The notes below the pieces were generated by a model. The model was not told the DNA's origin. It ran no database searches and worked only from the letters and a program-made list of their open reading frames with translations. DNA of 56,191 nucleotides from contig JAXHSV010000001.1 of assembly GCA_034190305.1 (NCBI GenBank), forward strand, positions 1 through 56,191, read 5' to 3'. This document shows positions 1 through 8,186 of this stretch, in pieces. The position numbers and the translations under genes are program-made. This stretch comes from JAUWNJ01 sp034190305 (GTDB lineage Bacteria > Planctomycetota > Phycisphaerae > SM23-33). The stretch's first letter is position 1. Every line of letters begins with the position of its first letter.

Positions 1-2
1 GG

Positions 3-1073
3 GGCTGCCGCTCCGGGGTCAGCGGACCCTCGTTGAATGAATCTCTTCGAGGGGCTCGAGCGGTGGGGGCCACATATGTGCAAGTGCAGGTAGAACCATT
101 AGGCGAGGTGCCCAATAGCGGACTGCTGCTGCCGGTCGTCTCGCCCGATGGGCAATGGATCGCGTATCTTCAGTTTCGCGGCGAACAGTCGGTTGAACTG
201 GATAGCCTGTTCACCGGCAAAGGGTTGGAGGCAGTCTCGCTGCATGTGCAGGAGGTGCGGACGAACGCCCAAGTCCGATTGCTTTGTGCGGTAGGTGCTG
301 CCTGGCCGGCCTGGTCGACCGACAGCAAGCAGTTAACATTCGTTGCCTATAATGAGGCCGGCCGATGTGACCTGATAGTTTACGACATCACTACCGGAAA
401 TACCCGCCGCGTAAGCACAGGGCTGAAGCGGATGATGATGCCGGCGATATCGCCGACTGGCAAGGAAGTAGCCATCGTCGTTCCCTCTGTCGATCCGAAA
501 CCTTCACTACTGTACGTTGTGAGCCTGGATACCGGTAAGATGAAGCCTTGCCCGGATGATGACCCCAGCGTCCGCCAGCTCTGGCCACACTGGACGGCAG
601 ATGGGCGGATCGTGTACGTTCTCGGCCAGGGCGTACGAACGTGGCTGGCACAATGGAGCCCGGGGAAATTCCCACCGGAGAAATTGTGCGAAATCAATGT
701 GCCGTCTTCACGTATCGGGATGTACCAGACTTTAGCCGGCATGGGCCGGCCGATCAGCCCTGATGATCGTCGCTTTGCATACTACGACACCGCCCGCGAC
801 CGCATCGTTCTGGTGAACCTGCTGGATGGGCAGCGGACGGAATTGAAGGCGGAAACCCGTTCCGGCTGCTGGCTTGATTCGCGACGGTTTGTCGCGGCTA
901 CCGATGAGGAATTGCTTCTTTTCGCAGGTGCAGCCGAACCGTCCCGCCTCATGCGCGGCCCCTGGCTGCCGCGCCAAAGCGCCGACAAGACCGACCAACT
1001 CATTGCCTTGACACGCGGTCAGCATCGGCGGGTGTTCAACATGGTGCGAATGAAAGTGATTTCAGCAAGGTAG
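3..1073 (+). CDS. TolB/WD40-like beta-propeller protein, 5' end outside window
   Basis: The frame is open to the left edge, so the gene is probably 5'-truncated; the TTG at 33 is only the first possible start inside the window. The first two visible residues are Gly-Cys followed by a polar stretch, as after a lipobox, so an exported lipoprotein is possible, but this rests on two residues. Repeated blades carry TolB/PD40-type signatures: SPDGQWIAYL near the N terminus, then WSTDSKQLTFVAY, SPTGKEVAIV and SPDDRRFAYYDT. Such propellers usually bind proteins or ligands in the periplasm. No catalytic motif is visible and no specific function can be assigned. The gene stands alone, followed by about 180 bp without a gene. 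Confidence 0.72.
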   Translation, partial: GCRSGVSGPSLNESLRGARAVGATYVQVQVEPLGEVPNSGLLLPVVSPDGQWIAYLQFRGEQSVELDSLFTGKGLEAVSLHVQEVRTNAQVRLLCAVGAAWPAWSTDSKQLTFVAYNEAGRCDLIVYDITTGNTRRVSTGLKRMMMPAISPTGKEVAIVVPSVDPKPSLLYVVSLDTGKMKPCPDDDPSVRQLWPHWTADGRIVYVLGQGVRTWLAQWSPGKFPPEKLCEINVPSSRIGMYQTLAGMGRPISPDDRRFAYYDTARDRIVLVNLLDGQRTELKAETRSGCWLDSRRFVAATDEELLLFAGAAEPSRLMRGPWLPRQSADKTDQLIALTRGQHRRVFNMVRMKVISAR

Positions 1074-1255
1074 TTCTGCCCACGGCAACCTTTTAGGTTG
1101 ATATCTTCTGTGCCGGCAACAGTGCATTAGCAGCCTGTGGCGATGAAAAACACAGGGAAATGACGAGGATATCCATCATCCGAAGATTCCCGGAATACCT
1201 TTCCAGGCGGCGCTTTCTGCGCCACCGCACCGGCGACAGTTAAACAGACTACCGA

Positions 1256-1576
1256 TTACTGTGCAAAGCGGACGCCCACCGGTATATGTCCGATGTCCAG
1301 CATCTTCTTGCGGTCCACGCGGACGATTGTGGCGTCCACCGGTTGTTCGCTCAAACCGGCGAACTCAGGCCTGTTGTGGCTGCCGAGGGTTACGTATATG
1401 GGCTGGCCCGGCGATACCGGCGTTCCGACGGGAACATACATCAACATTCCACCGGCTGAAACGTCAACACTCCGCGCGGGGTATTCACGCTGGGACGGTC
1501 CATGATAGAATTGCACAGTTATCGAGAGGGGATGCCGGCTGTGCTTTCGACGTTCTGTCGGCACCTTCTGAACCAT
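1256..1576 (-). CDS. PilZ domain protein
   Basis: This 106-residue single-domain protein has the PilZ signature for cyclic-di-GMP binding: an arginine-rich RRKHSR near residues 9-14 (RxxxR class) and DVSAGGM near residue 38 (D/NxSxxG class), then beta strands ending in VGVRFA. PilZ proteins bind c-di-GMP and act on motility, exopolysaccharide or transcription. No output domain is fused, so the partner is unknown. It is a single gene between two plus-strand genes, with no operon partner. Start is ATG. Confidence 0.88.
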   Translation of the reverse strand: MVQKVPTERRKHSRHPLSITVQFYHGPSQREYPARSVDVSAGGMLMYVPVGTPVSPGQPIYVTLGSHNRPEFAGLSEQPVDATIVRVDRKKMLDIGHIPVGVRFAQ

Positions 1577-1799
1577 AGGTCATATCCTAAACGCTAACGA
1601 GTAACCCCGACAGGCGGATTCTACACAATGCTCCTTTCCTTGGCCAGTATTGTAAAGAGAATATTTTAGTTGAGTGATTCTTCTGGCGTGTGATGAATGG
1701 TAGCCTACAATCGAAATTCGTAAGTTACGTCGTTTTCCCGCCGGCAAACGTCATGGTGGAGGCAGGAGTCGGCGGCGATTGGCGATTACGGAGAAAGCA

Positions 1800-2909
1800 A
1801 TGGCAAAGAGCAAAGTAAGTCGCATAGGCGTGTTGACCGGCGGCGGGGACTGCCCGGGCCTGAATGCCGTTATCCGGGCCGTCGCAAAGACCGGGATTTT
1901 CAAGTTCGGCATGGAAATTTTCGGTATCGAGGACGGGTTTCTGGGCTTGATCGAGGGCCGCATCCGCCCGTTGGACGTTTCGGACGTTTCGGGAATTCTG
2001 ACGGTCGGCGGGACGATACTGGGCGCGTCGAACAAGGCCAATCCCTCCCGGTTCAAGGTATTGGAGAACGGAAAGTGGGTCGAGAAGGACGTAACCGACC
2101 GGGTGCTTGAGAACTTCCGGAAGCACAAACTCGACGCCCTGGTCGTAGTCGGTGGCGACGGGACAATGGCCGGCGCCGCCAAACTTGTCGATCGCGGCAT
2201 AAGGATTGTCGGCGTGCCGAAGACGATCGACAACGACCTTCCCGGTACGGAGATAACCTTCGGGCACGACACAGCGGTTGCGACCGGTACGGATGCACTG
2301 GATAAGGTTCACTCCACAGCCTCCAGTCACCACCGCGTGATGGTGGTTGAACTGATGGGGCGATACGCCGGATGGCTTGCGCTGCGGAGCGGGCTTGCCA
2401 GCGGCGCCGACGTAATCCTCATTCCCGAGATACCTTTCAGTCTGGACGTAGTGGCCGAAGCCTGCCGGCGTCGCAGCATGCACGGTAAGCGTTTTACTCT
2501 CATCGCCGCAGGCGAGGGCGCTCACGAGGCGGGAGAAGGCATGATCATCGACCACGTGGATGAGTCCAGCCCCGAGCCGATCCGCCTTGGTGGGGTGGCG
2601 AAGTACGTCGCCGACAAAATCGAAACCCTCACGGGTCTGGAAAGCCGGGCCATCGTGCTGGGGCATGTGCAGCGAGGCGGGACGCCGACCGCATTCGATC
2701 GCATCCTGGCGACCGTACTGGCCCATCACGCCACGGAACTCCTGGCGGCGGGGAGGTTCGGAGAACTTGTCGTCGTCAGGGATGGGAAGATCGATTCTGT
2801 CCCGATAGGTTCCATTGCCGGCAGGATCCGCACGGTCCGGAACGATGATCCGCTGATGCTTGCGGCCAGGGCGGTGGGAACCTGCTTCGGCGATGTTATT
2901 GAGCGTTGA
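1800..2909 (+). CDS. pfkA: 6-phosphofructokinase
   Basis: Phosphorylates fructose 6-phosphate at C1 in glycolysis. Visible motifs: GGGDCPGLNAV (about residue 14), GGDGT (about 118), PKTIDND (about 140, with the catalytic Asp) and MGRYAGW (about 186). Gly at the fourth position of GGDG, rather than Asp, points to ATP instead of pyrophosphate as donor; the Lys in PKTIDND is typical of the plant/protist-like and long bacterial clade, not E. coli PfkA. Length, 369 residues, fits. ATG 1800 is preferred over TTG 1779 because GGAG lies six bases upstream of it. Monocistronic; the next gene is convergent and ends 10 bp away. Confidence 0.92.
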   Translation: MAKSKVSRIGVLTGGGDCPGLNAVIRAVAKTGIFKFGMEIFGIEDGFLGLIEGRIRPLDVSDVSGILTVGGTILGASNKANPSRFKVLENGKWVEKDVTDRVLENFRKHKLDALVVVGGDGTMAGAAKLVDRGIRIVGVPKTIDNDLPGTEITFGHDTAVATGTDALDKVHSTASSHHRVMVVELMGRYAGWLALRSGLASGADVILIPEIPFSLDVVAEACRRRSMHGKRFTLIAAGEGAHEAGEGMIIDHVDESSPEPIRLGGVAKYVADKIETLTGLESRAIVLGHVQRGGTPTAFDRILATVLAHHATELLAAGRFGELVVVRDGKIDSVPIGSIAGRIRTVRNDDPLMLAARAVGTCFGDVIER

Positions 2910-2919
2910 TAACCGTCGG

Positions 2920-3966
2920 TTACCATTCTTCCAGCTCGCCGACTATCTCCTCGACGAGGTCCTTGACCGTTACCAGTCCGACGTACTTGCCGGTCTGCGA
3001 GACGACCAGACCCATCACCTCTCGCCGCTGCTGCATTCGCACAAGCGCCTCGATGACTGAAAGATGTTCGCCCAGCGTCAGCGGTTCGGTGATGTGTGCC
3101 GCCGGTGATGCTTCGGGACCATTATCCAGCAGGACGTCGTAAGCGTTAAGAACGCCGACGATGTTGTCCCTGCCGCCGGAATAAACGCCGAATCGAGGAT
3201 GCCCGTGCCGGCGCAGCAGTTCGCGCACTTGCTCGATCGAAGCCGATTCTTCAACGAGCACCGCCTCATCCAGCGGAACCATAACGTCCGGCATTTTGAC
3301 GCGCGAGATATTGACGATGCGTTCGGCTATTGCCGATTGCGTATGCGTCAGCGCACCACCGGCCCGACCTTCGGCGAGAATGCCCGTTACATGCCGGCTG
3401 TGAAAAAACGGCATCTCCTCCTGTGAAGAGGCTCCAAATCGCGAACTTTGCGATTTGGAGTCCTCGCCCCATCGTTGTCCGGCGAGTTTCATTACCATCC
3501 ACATCATTCCGTGAATCATGCCCGCAAGCCCCAGCGCCGAGAATACCCGACGGGAAAAATCCAGAAAAATTGAAAAGGCGTAGGTGAGCGTCTCGGCATG
3601 GCGATGAAAAAGGTTCTTGGGAAGCAGTTCGCAGAAGATGAAGATTACCGGCGTCAGGATCGCCACGGAATACCACTCGGCGTGTAACCATCCTCTGTGG
3701 GTCAATATCACCACCATCCCGGCGGAGGCGAGGTAATTGGCAAAGTTGTTCCCGACAAGCAGGACGACGATTGCTCTTCCGAGGTGGCGATGAATGTCTA
3801 ATAACCTGCGAGCCGACCGGTTTCCGGAGGCCGAGCGAAGGTCCAGGCGAATCTTGTTGACCGCGTAGCATCCCGTCTCCATCCCGCTGTAGAGGAACGA
3901 CAGGACCATTCCTGTCAGCAGCATCGCCCATCCGGCGGCTTGAACAATATATACCGAGGCAATCAT
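2920..3966 (-). CDS. CNNM/DUF21-CBS membrane protein
   Basis: 348 residues: an N-terminal DUF21 (CNNM) transmembrane domain of about 190 residues with several hydrophobic helices (for example GWAMLLTGMVLSFLYSGMETG), then a pair of CBS domains. It lacks the C-terminal CorC_HlyC domain present in the upstream paralogue. The family is implicated in divalent cation (Mg2+) transport or efflux; substrate here is inferred. The start ATG overlaps the stop of the upstream paralogue in ATGA, so translation is coupled and the two may form a heteromer. The longer open frame upstream of 3966 is antisense/overlap coding and is rejected. Confidence 0.87.
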   Translation of the reverse strand: MIASVYIVQAAGWAMLLTGMVLSFLYSGMETGCYAVNKIRLDLRSASGNRSARRLLDIHRHLGRAIVVLLVGNNFANYLASAGMVVILTHRGWLHAEWYSVAILTPVIFIFCELLPKNLFHRHAETLTYAFSIFLDFSRRVFSALGLAGMIHGMMWMVMKLAGQRWGEDSKSQSSRFGASSQEEMPFFHSRHVTGILAEGRAGGALTHTQSAIAERIVNISRVKMPDVMVPLDEAVLVEESASIEQVRELLRRHGHPRFGVYSGGRDNIVGVLNAYDVLLDNGPEASPAAHITEPLTLGEHLSVIEALVRMQQRREVMGLVVSQTGKYVGLVTVKDLVEEIVGELEEW

Positions 3967-5246
3967 TCCGGGCCCTCCAGCAATTGCACCCGCAGCAGTG
4001 CGATCCGCCTTCGCCGCATCTCCTCGACCGTAAAGGTTACGTTGCGATATTCTGCCTGTTCGCCGACGCTCGGAATGTGCCCCAGCAGAGACACTACAAA
4101 TCCACCGACGGTGTTGAAGCGAGCGCCGGCCAGGTCGGTCGGAAAAGCGTCGGTCCATTCGTGAATCGGAAGGTCGGCATCGACAAGCCACTGTCCCGGC
4201 CCCACCCGCCTGACGACCGGTACAGGCCTGTGGTCCATGCCTTCGGTAATCTCGCCGACAATTTCCTCAAGGACGTCTTCGAGGGTTACAAGCCCGGCTG
4301 TTCCGCCGTATTCATCAACCACAACGGCCAGTTGGCTACCCGTCGCCCGAAAGTGCACCAGCAGGCGTTCGAGCGGGGCCGATTCAGGGACGAATCTGAT
4401 CTCATCGGCGGCGGCGCGCAGGGTCAGTTCAGAATCGGCCAGAAGATGTTTGACGTGCACCACACCGACGATGTGGTCGAGATCACCTTCATATACCGGC
4501 GCGCGAGTAATGTGTTTTTCGCGGGCCAGTTCCAGCAATTCATCGACAGGCGAATTCACGTCGCAGGCAACGATGTCCACGCGAGGCGCCATGATGTCTC
4601 TTGCCTTTCGGTCCGTCAGTTCAAGGACTTCCTGGAGCAGTTCGCCCTCATCGGCATTGATCAGTCCCCGCTTCTGGGAAAGGGTCAGCAGGGCGCTCAT
4701 TTCTTCGGCGACAAGATTGCTCCGACTGTCTCCCGACGGCGCCATCAGGCGGGTCAGCGGATTAATCAGCCCGGTGATGAGTATGCGCCGGATCGGTTTG
4801 ATGCCTCGGTCCAGCACCGCCAGGAACGGCGCCGCCGGAGGCGCCAGACGCCAAGCCCAGATATAGGCCAGTGTTTTGGGGATAATCTCGGCTGCGATTA
4901 CCATAGCGACGAACGTTACAACCGCCATCCCAATCGCCCAGAATTCGCCGCCGCGAACCTGTGTACGAACTTTTATGATCAGTAAAGTCGAGACCACGAA
5001 GTAGAGAATGTTAACGATATCGGTCCCCAGCAAGACCGTAGTAAGCACGCTTGCCGGTCTGCGCATCAGCGATGCAGCCAGTCGGGCGCTGCGACGGGAG
5101 TCTCGCTCCAACTGGTACAACTGGCTTCGGGACAGGCTGAACAGCGCAGTTTCAGCCCCGGCGAAATAGGCAGACGCCGTCAGAAGAACCAACAGCAAGC
5201 CCACCTGCCAGACCTGCTCAACAAGAAATTCCCCGATAGTCAACAC
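3963..5246 (-). CDS. HlyC/CorC family transporter (DUF21-CBS-CorC_HlyC)
   Basis: 427 residues with the full three-part architecture: DUF21 membrane domain (residues 1 to about 190, beginning LLLVLLTASAYFAGAETALFS), two CBS repeats (about 205-325) and the CorC_HlyC domain (about 340-420, with VVDEYGGTAGLVTLEDVLEE at the CBS/CorC border). Family members are linked to Mg2+/Co2+ efflux or resistance at the inner membrane. Start is GTG (TTG follows directly), three bases after the stop of the MBL-like gene, so miaA, MBL, this gene and the CNNM paralogue form one minus-strand operon. Confidence 0.9.
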   Translation of the reverse strand: MLTIGEFLVEQVWQVGLLLVLLTASAYFAGAETALFSLSRSQLYQLERDSRRSARLAASLMRRPASVLTTVLLGTDIVNILYFVVSTLLIIKVRTQVRGGEFWAIGMAVVTFVAMVIAAEIIPKTLAYIWAWRLAPPAAPFLAVLDRGIKPIRRILITGLINPLTRLMAPSGDSRSNLVAEEMSALLTLSQKRGLINADEGELLQEVLELTDRKARDIMAPRVDIVACDVNSPVDELLELAREKHITRAPVYEGDLDHIVGVVHVKHLLADSELTLRAAADEIRFVPESAPLERLLVHFRATGSQLAVVVDEYGGTAGLVTLEDVLEEIVGEITEGMDHRPVPVVRRVGPGQWLVDADLPIHEWTDAFPTDLAGARFNTVGGFVVSLLGHIPSVGEQAEYRNVTFTVEEMRRRRIALLRVQLLEGPE

Positions 5247-5249
5247 TAT

Positions 5250-5933
5250 CTATCTCATCCAATATGATGGTGAAAGCATGTAGTTATCATGTCCACAGAC
5301 GATTACATCGGCGATTTCAATCAGGTCGGTCAGGCTTTCGGCGGCGGTTTCGGCGTCGGCGCAGCCGCTCCAGACACGCCCTGCCAGGACGTGATCGGAG
5401 GTGATTGCCGCATCGCCGGCCACTAGGACCGTCCGGACAGGACCGGCCAAAAGAAGACCGGCCGAACCGACAGAGGCGCCTCGCAGCGGATATAAATGAA
5501 CTGCGGGGGTGAACTTCTCAGGGGAAGGCTCAAACCGCTCCACTATCTTCATGTCCGCCGACAAAGCCGATTCGACAGCACTATCCAGCCGTTCGGATGA
5601 ATTGGCCATCCCCTCCAGGTGCTGCCTATATGCCGATAGTTCAGCCTCATCGCACGTCCACCGGGCGCATCCAAACGCTTCTATCCCTCGCCGGTGCGTC
5701 GGGCGCAAAGTCGTGCAGAATATGTCGGTGATGCTTTCCGCCTTTAGGCCTGTACGCTCGAACAGACGCGCCTCCAGCGCCGCTTCCGGTAAAGACGGGT
5801 CCACAAGGATTAACCGCTCGCCGTCGCGGATAAGCGTCGTTGTCGCATGAGCCGTCCTAACCCCCGGACCATCGGACCAGAACGGGTTGCTCGATAGCGT
5901 ACCTATACTTACAACTGTGAACTCAACGCTCAT
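5250..5933 (-). CDS. Metallo-beta-lactamase-fold protein with degenerate metal site
   Basis: 227 residues with the alternating strands of the MBL fold: DGERLILVDPSLPE early, then a loop where the family has HxHxDH but this protein reads TTLRPTH, keeping only the last His. Later VLVAGDAA and VIVCGHDN retain the GD and a His expected at the other metal positions. With the two first His and the Asp replaced by Thr, Arg and Thr, hydrolase activity is doubtful. ATG 5933 is preceded by AGGA; a GTG one codon earlier is the alternative. It lies 11 bp after miaA and 3 bp before the CorC-like gene, so it is co-transcribed with both. Confidence 0.72.
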   Translation of the reverse strand: MSVEFTVVSIGTLSSNPFWSDGPGVRTAHATTTLIRDGERLILVDPSLPEAALEARLFERTGLKAESITDIFCTTLRPTHRRGIEAFGCARWTCDEAELSAYRQHLEGMANSSERLDSAVESALSADMKIVERFEPSPEKFTPAVHLYPLRGASVGSAGLLLAGPVRTVLVAGDAAITSDHVLAGRVWSGCADAETAAESLTDLIEIADVIVCGHDNYMLSPSYWMR

Positions 5934-5944
5934 CACTTCCTACC

Positions 5945-6874
5945 TTACACCCCTGACTCGAAATAATTAATCGCTTTTTCGGCAATATCTTCGGCAGTCG
6001 CATCTTCTGCCGCGTCAATCCATCGAACGTCTCTAAACCGCCGGAACCACGTCCGCTGACGCTTTGCGAATTGACGCGTGTTTATTTTTATCTGCTCAAC
6101 GGCTTCATCGAGGCTTAATTTGCCTTCCAGGTGTTCTATCATCTCGGCGTATCCAAGCGCCTGAGCAGCCTGGTGAGACAATCCGGCAGGTTCGTCGAGC
6201 AGCGCCGCCACTTCGTCGCGCAGGCCTTGTTCAATCATTCGCCTGACACGGGCGTTTATTCGCCAGTTCGTATCTTCCCTGCTTCGCCGCAGGCCGATGA
6301 AGAGACAGTCGTATCGCCGCGCGGGCTTATCCCACTGCCTTTGAAGTCGGCTGATAGGTTCGCCCGTCAGCAAATAGACCTCCAGGGCGCGGACGATGCG
6401 CTTCTCGTCGTTGGGATGGATTCGACCGGCGGATTCCGGGTCAATCCGGGTCAATTCATCGTGCAGGACCGCCAGACCTTCGGCGGCGGCGCGACGCTTC
6501 AGTTCGCCGCGAATCTCCGCATCCGCGCCCGGACCTTCGAAAAGACCCTCCGAAAGCGACTTGAGGTACAAGGCTGTTCCGCCGACGGCAAGGACAACGT
6601 CTCCTGCTGTGGATATATCGTCAACGGCCCGATCGGCAAATTCAACGTAACGAGCCACGCTGAAAGATTCGCTCGGTTCGACGATGTCGATGCAGTGATG
6701 CGAAATTTCCGCCCGGTCGGCAAGACTTGGCTTGCCCGTTCCGATGTCCATCCGGCGATAGACCTTCATCGAATCGACGCTGACGATCTGTCCGCCCAAC
6801 CTGCGGGCCAGAACTCGCCCGACAGCACCCTTGCCGCAGGCAGTGCAACCCAGTATGAAAAATATGCGCGCCAT
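5945..6874 (-). CDS. miaA: tRNA dimethylallyltransferase
   Basis: Transfers dimethylallyl from DMAPP to N6 of A37 in tRNAs reading UNN codons. Landmarks: N-terminal P-loop FILGCTACGKGAVGR, then IVSVDSMKVYRRMDIGTGKPS (family: SaDSmQVYrgmdIGTaKP), GGTALYLKSL, and a C-terminal GLRDEVAALLDE and IKINTRQFAKRQRTWFRR, all typical of MiaA. 309 residues, normal length. The P-loop ends GKG where almost all family members have GKT or GKS, and Pro after the first Gly is Cys. ATG 6874 puts the P-loop at the usual place; the longer open frame to 6976 adds a non-homologous leader. Confidence 0.9.
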   Translation of the reverse strand: MARIFFILGCTACGKGAVGRVLARRLGGQIVSVDSMKVYRRMDIGTGKPSLADRAEISHHCIDIVEPSESFSVARYVEFADRAVDDISTAGDVVLAVGGTALYLKSLSEGLFEGPGADAEIRGELKRRAAAEGLAVLHDELTRIDPESAGRIHPNDEKRIVRALEVYLLTGEPISRLQRQWDKPARRYDCLFIGLRRSREDTNWRINARVRRMIEQGLRDEVAALLDEPAGLSHQAAQALGYAEMIEHLEGKLSLDEAVEQIKINTRQFAKRQRTWFRRFRDVRWIDAAEDATAEDIAEKAINYFESGV

Positions 6875-7002
6875 AAATTCCATTAATATCCGCAAACTGC
6901 ATAAACAAAAAGAAATATCAAAGGAGAAAAAGTTCGCTCCGTCTTCGGACCATACCATCCTTCCTTGACAAATCATTGTTTCAGCAATACTTTCTCGCGG
7001 AC

Positions 7003-8043
7003 ATGAATACCCAAAGCGATATTTCTGTAGAGCGGGACCAAAGCGGGCGAGTTGTCCGCGTCGTCGGTCCGGGACTGGTGGACCTTCAGATTAACGGATA
7101 CGCAGGGACGAGTTTCAACCATCCGCCGGAGGACATCAACGTCGAAACCCTCCGGCCTGCTTTTGAGAAGATGCGCCGCCGGGGTGTGGTTGCGATTCTG
7201 GCGACTGTTGGAACCGCCCCGATGGATGAAATGCTCGCCGGTATCCGGCGCATCACTTCCTTGCGGAAGCAGGATTCGCTGCTCGCTTCGATGATCGCCG
7301 GTTTCCACATCGAGGGACCCATGATCAGTTCCGAGGACGGCCCGCGCGGGGCTCACGAAGCAGAATACATTATTGCCCCAAACGACGCGCCGGGATTCCT
7401 TGACGACCTCCAGGACGCTTCCGGCGGAACGATTCGCATCTTTACGCTCGCACCGGAACTGCCCGGCGCGATGGAACTTATCGCCAGGGCCGACGCCGCC
7501 GGTATCGTCGTGGCGCTGGGACACCTGAACGCCGACGCCGGGTCAATCGACCGGGCGGTCCGGGCAGGCGCCAAAATGTGCACACACCTGGGCAACGGTT
7601 CGCACGCGATGCTGCCTCGCCTGGATAACTATGTTCAGTATCAACTTGCCGACGACCGTCTTGCAGCCAGTTTCATCGCCGACGGGCATCATGTACCCTT
7701 CCCGACGCTGAAAAACTTTATTCGCGCCAAGACTCCTCAGCGGAGCGTGCTGATAACCGATGCGATCATAGCGGCGGACATGCCGCCGGGATATACCTAC
7801 GGCCACGGCAGGCGGGTTCGCAAGGTCGATCCGGACGGAGCAGTCCGCCTTCCGGGAACGCCCTACCTGGCCGGTTCGGCTCTGACGTTGGATATGGCCG
7901 TTGTGAACACATTCCGGAACTGCGACGTACCATTCGAGACGGCATGGGCAATGGCATCGACCCAACCGGCGGAACTGGTGGGCCTGCCCGTTCCGGAAAT
8001 GGTCCAGGTGGATGTTACCGACAAGGGTTTTACCAGACATTAA
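7003..8043 (+). CDS. nagA: N-acetylglucosamine-6-phosphate deacetylase-like, copy 1
   Basis: Amidohydrolase-superfamily deacetylase converting GlcNAc-6-P to GlcN-6-P, or a close relative. Metal and substrate motifs: GLVDLQINGYAG (Q-x-N as in E. coli NagA, rather than HxH), GFHIEGPMIS with the metal Glu, ALGHLNAD, THLGNGSH and LITDAI with the catalytic Asp. The family's usual HLFNAM is replaced by HLGNGSH, so the sugar may differ. ATG 7003 is chosen because the paralogue at 8187 begins MNTDNDISV and this one MNTQSDISV; both are 346 residues. The TTG at 6976 is unlikely. No kinase, PTS or NagB lies beside it. Confidence 0.82.
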   Translation: MNTQSDISVERDQSGRVVRVVGPGLVDLQINGYAGTSFNHPPEDINVETLRPAFEKMRRRGVVAILATVGTAPMDEMLAGIRRITSLRKQDSLLASMIAGFHIEGPMISSEDGPRGAHEAEYIIAPNDAPGFLDDLQDASGGTIRIFTLAPELPGAMELIARADAAGIVVALGHLNADAGSIDRAVRAGAKMCTHLGNGSHAMLPRLDNYVQYQLADDRLAASFIADGHHVPFPTLKNFIRAKTPQRSVLITDAIIAADMPPGYTYGHGRRVRKVDPDGAVRLPGTPYLAGSALTLDMAVVNTFRNCDVPFETAWAMASTQPAELVGLPVPEMVQVDVTDKGFTRH

Positions 8044-8071
8044 ACCATAGGCTGGAACGGAGCGAAGATAT

Positions 8072-8102
8072 AAGGTGAAACTCTGCGGAGTTTATCCACC
8101 TT
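8072..8102. repeat. Hairpin between the tandem nagA paralogues
   Basis: Arms AAGGTGAAACTC and GAGTTT-ATC-CACCTT can pair around a TGCG loop. It lies in the 143-bp gap between the two nagA-like genes. No U-tract follows, so it may be an RNA processing or attenuation element rather than a terminator. Confidence 0.4.
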
Positions 8103-8186
8103 TGCCTCCAGACCGGCGGGTTCGCTCGTCGCCGTACCGGCAACGGCTAAACAAAAGGACAAAATTTTCGGAAATTCTGCTCAAAG

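Noticed and set aside
1725..2729. 334-residue minus-strand frame over phosphofructokinase
   Set aside because: Antisense shadow of a conserved enzyme; no recognisable domain of its own.
2920..4191. Long version of the CNNM protein starting at 4191
   Set aside because: The first 75 residues overlap the upstream CorC-like gene out of frame and have no homology; ATG 3966 with ATGA coupling is the natural start.
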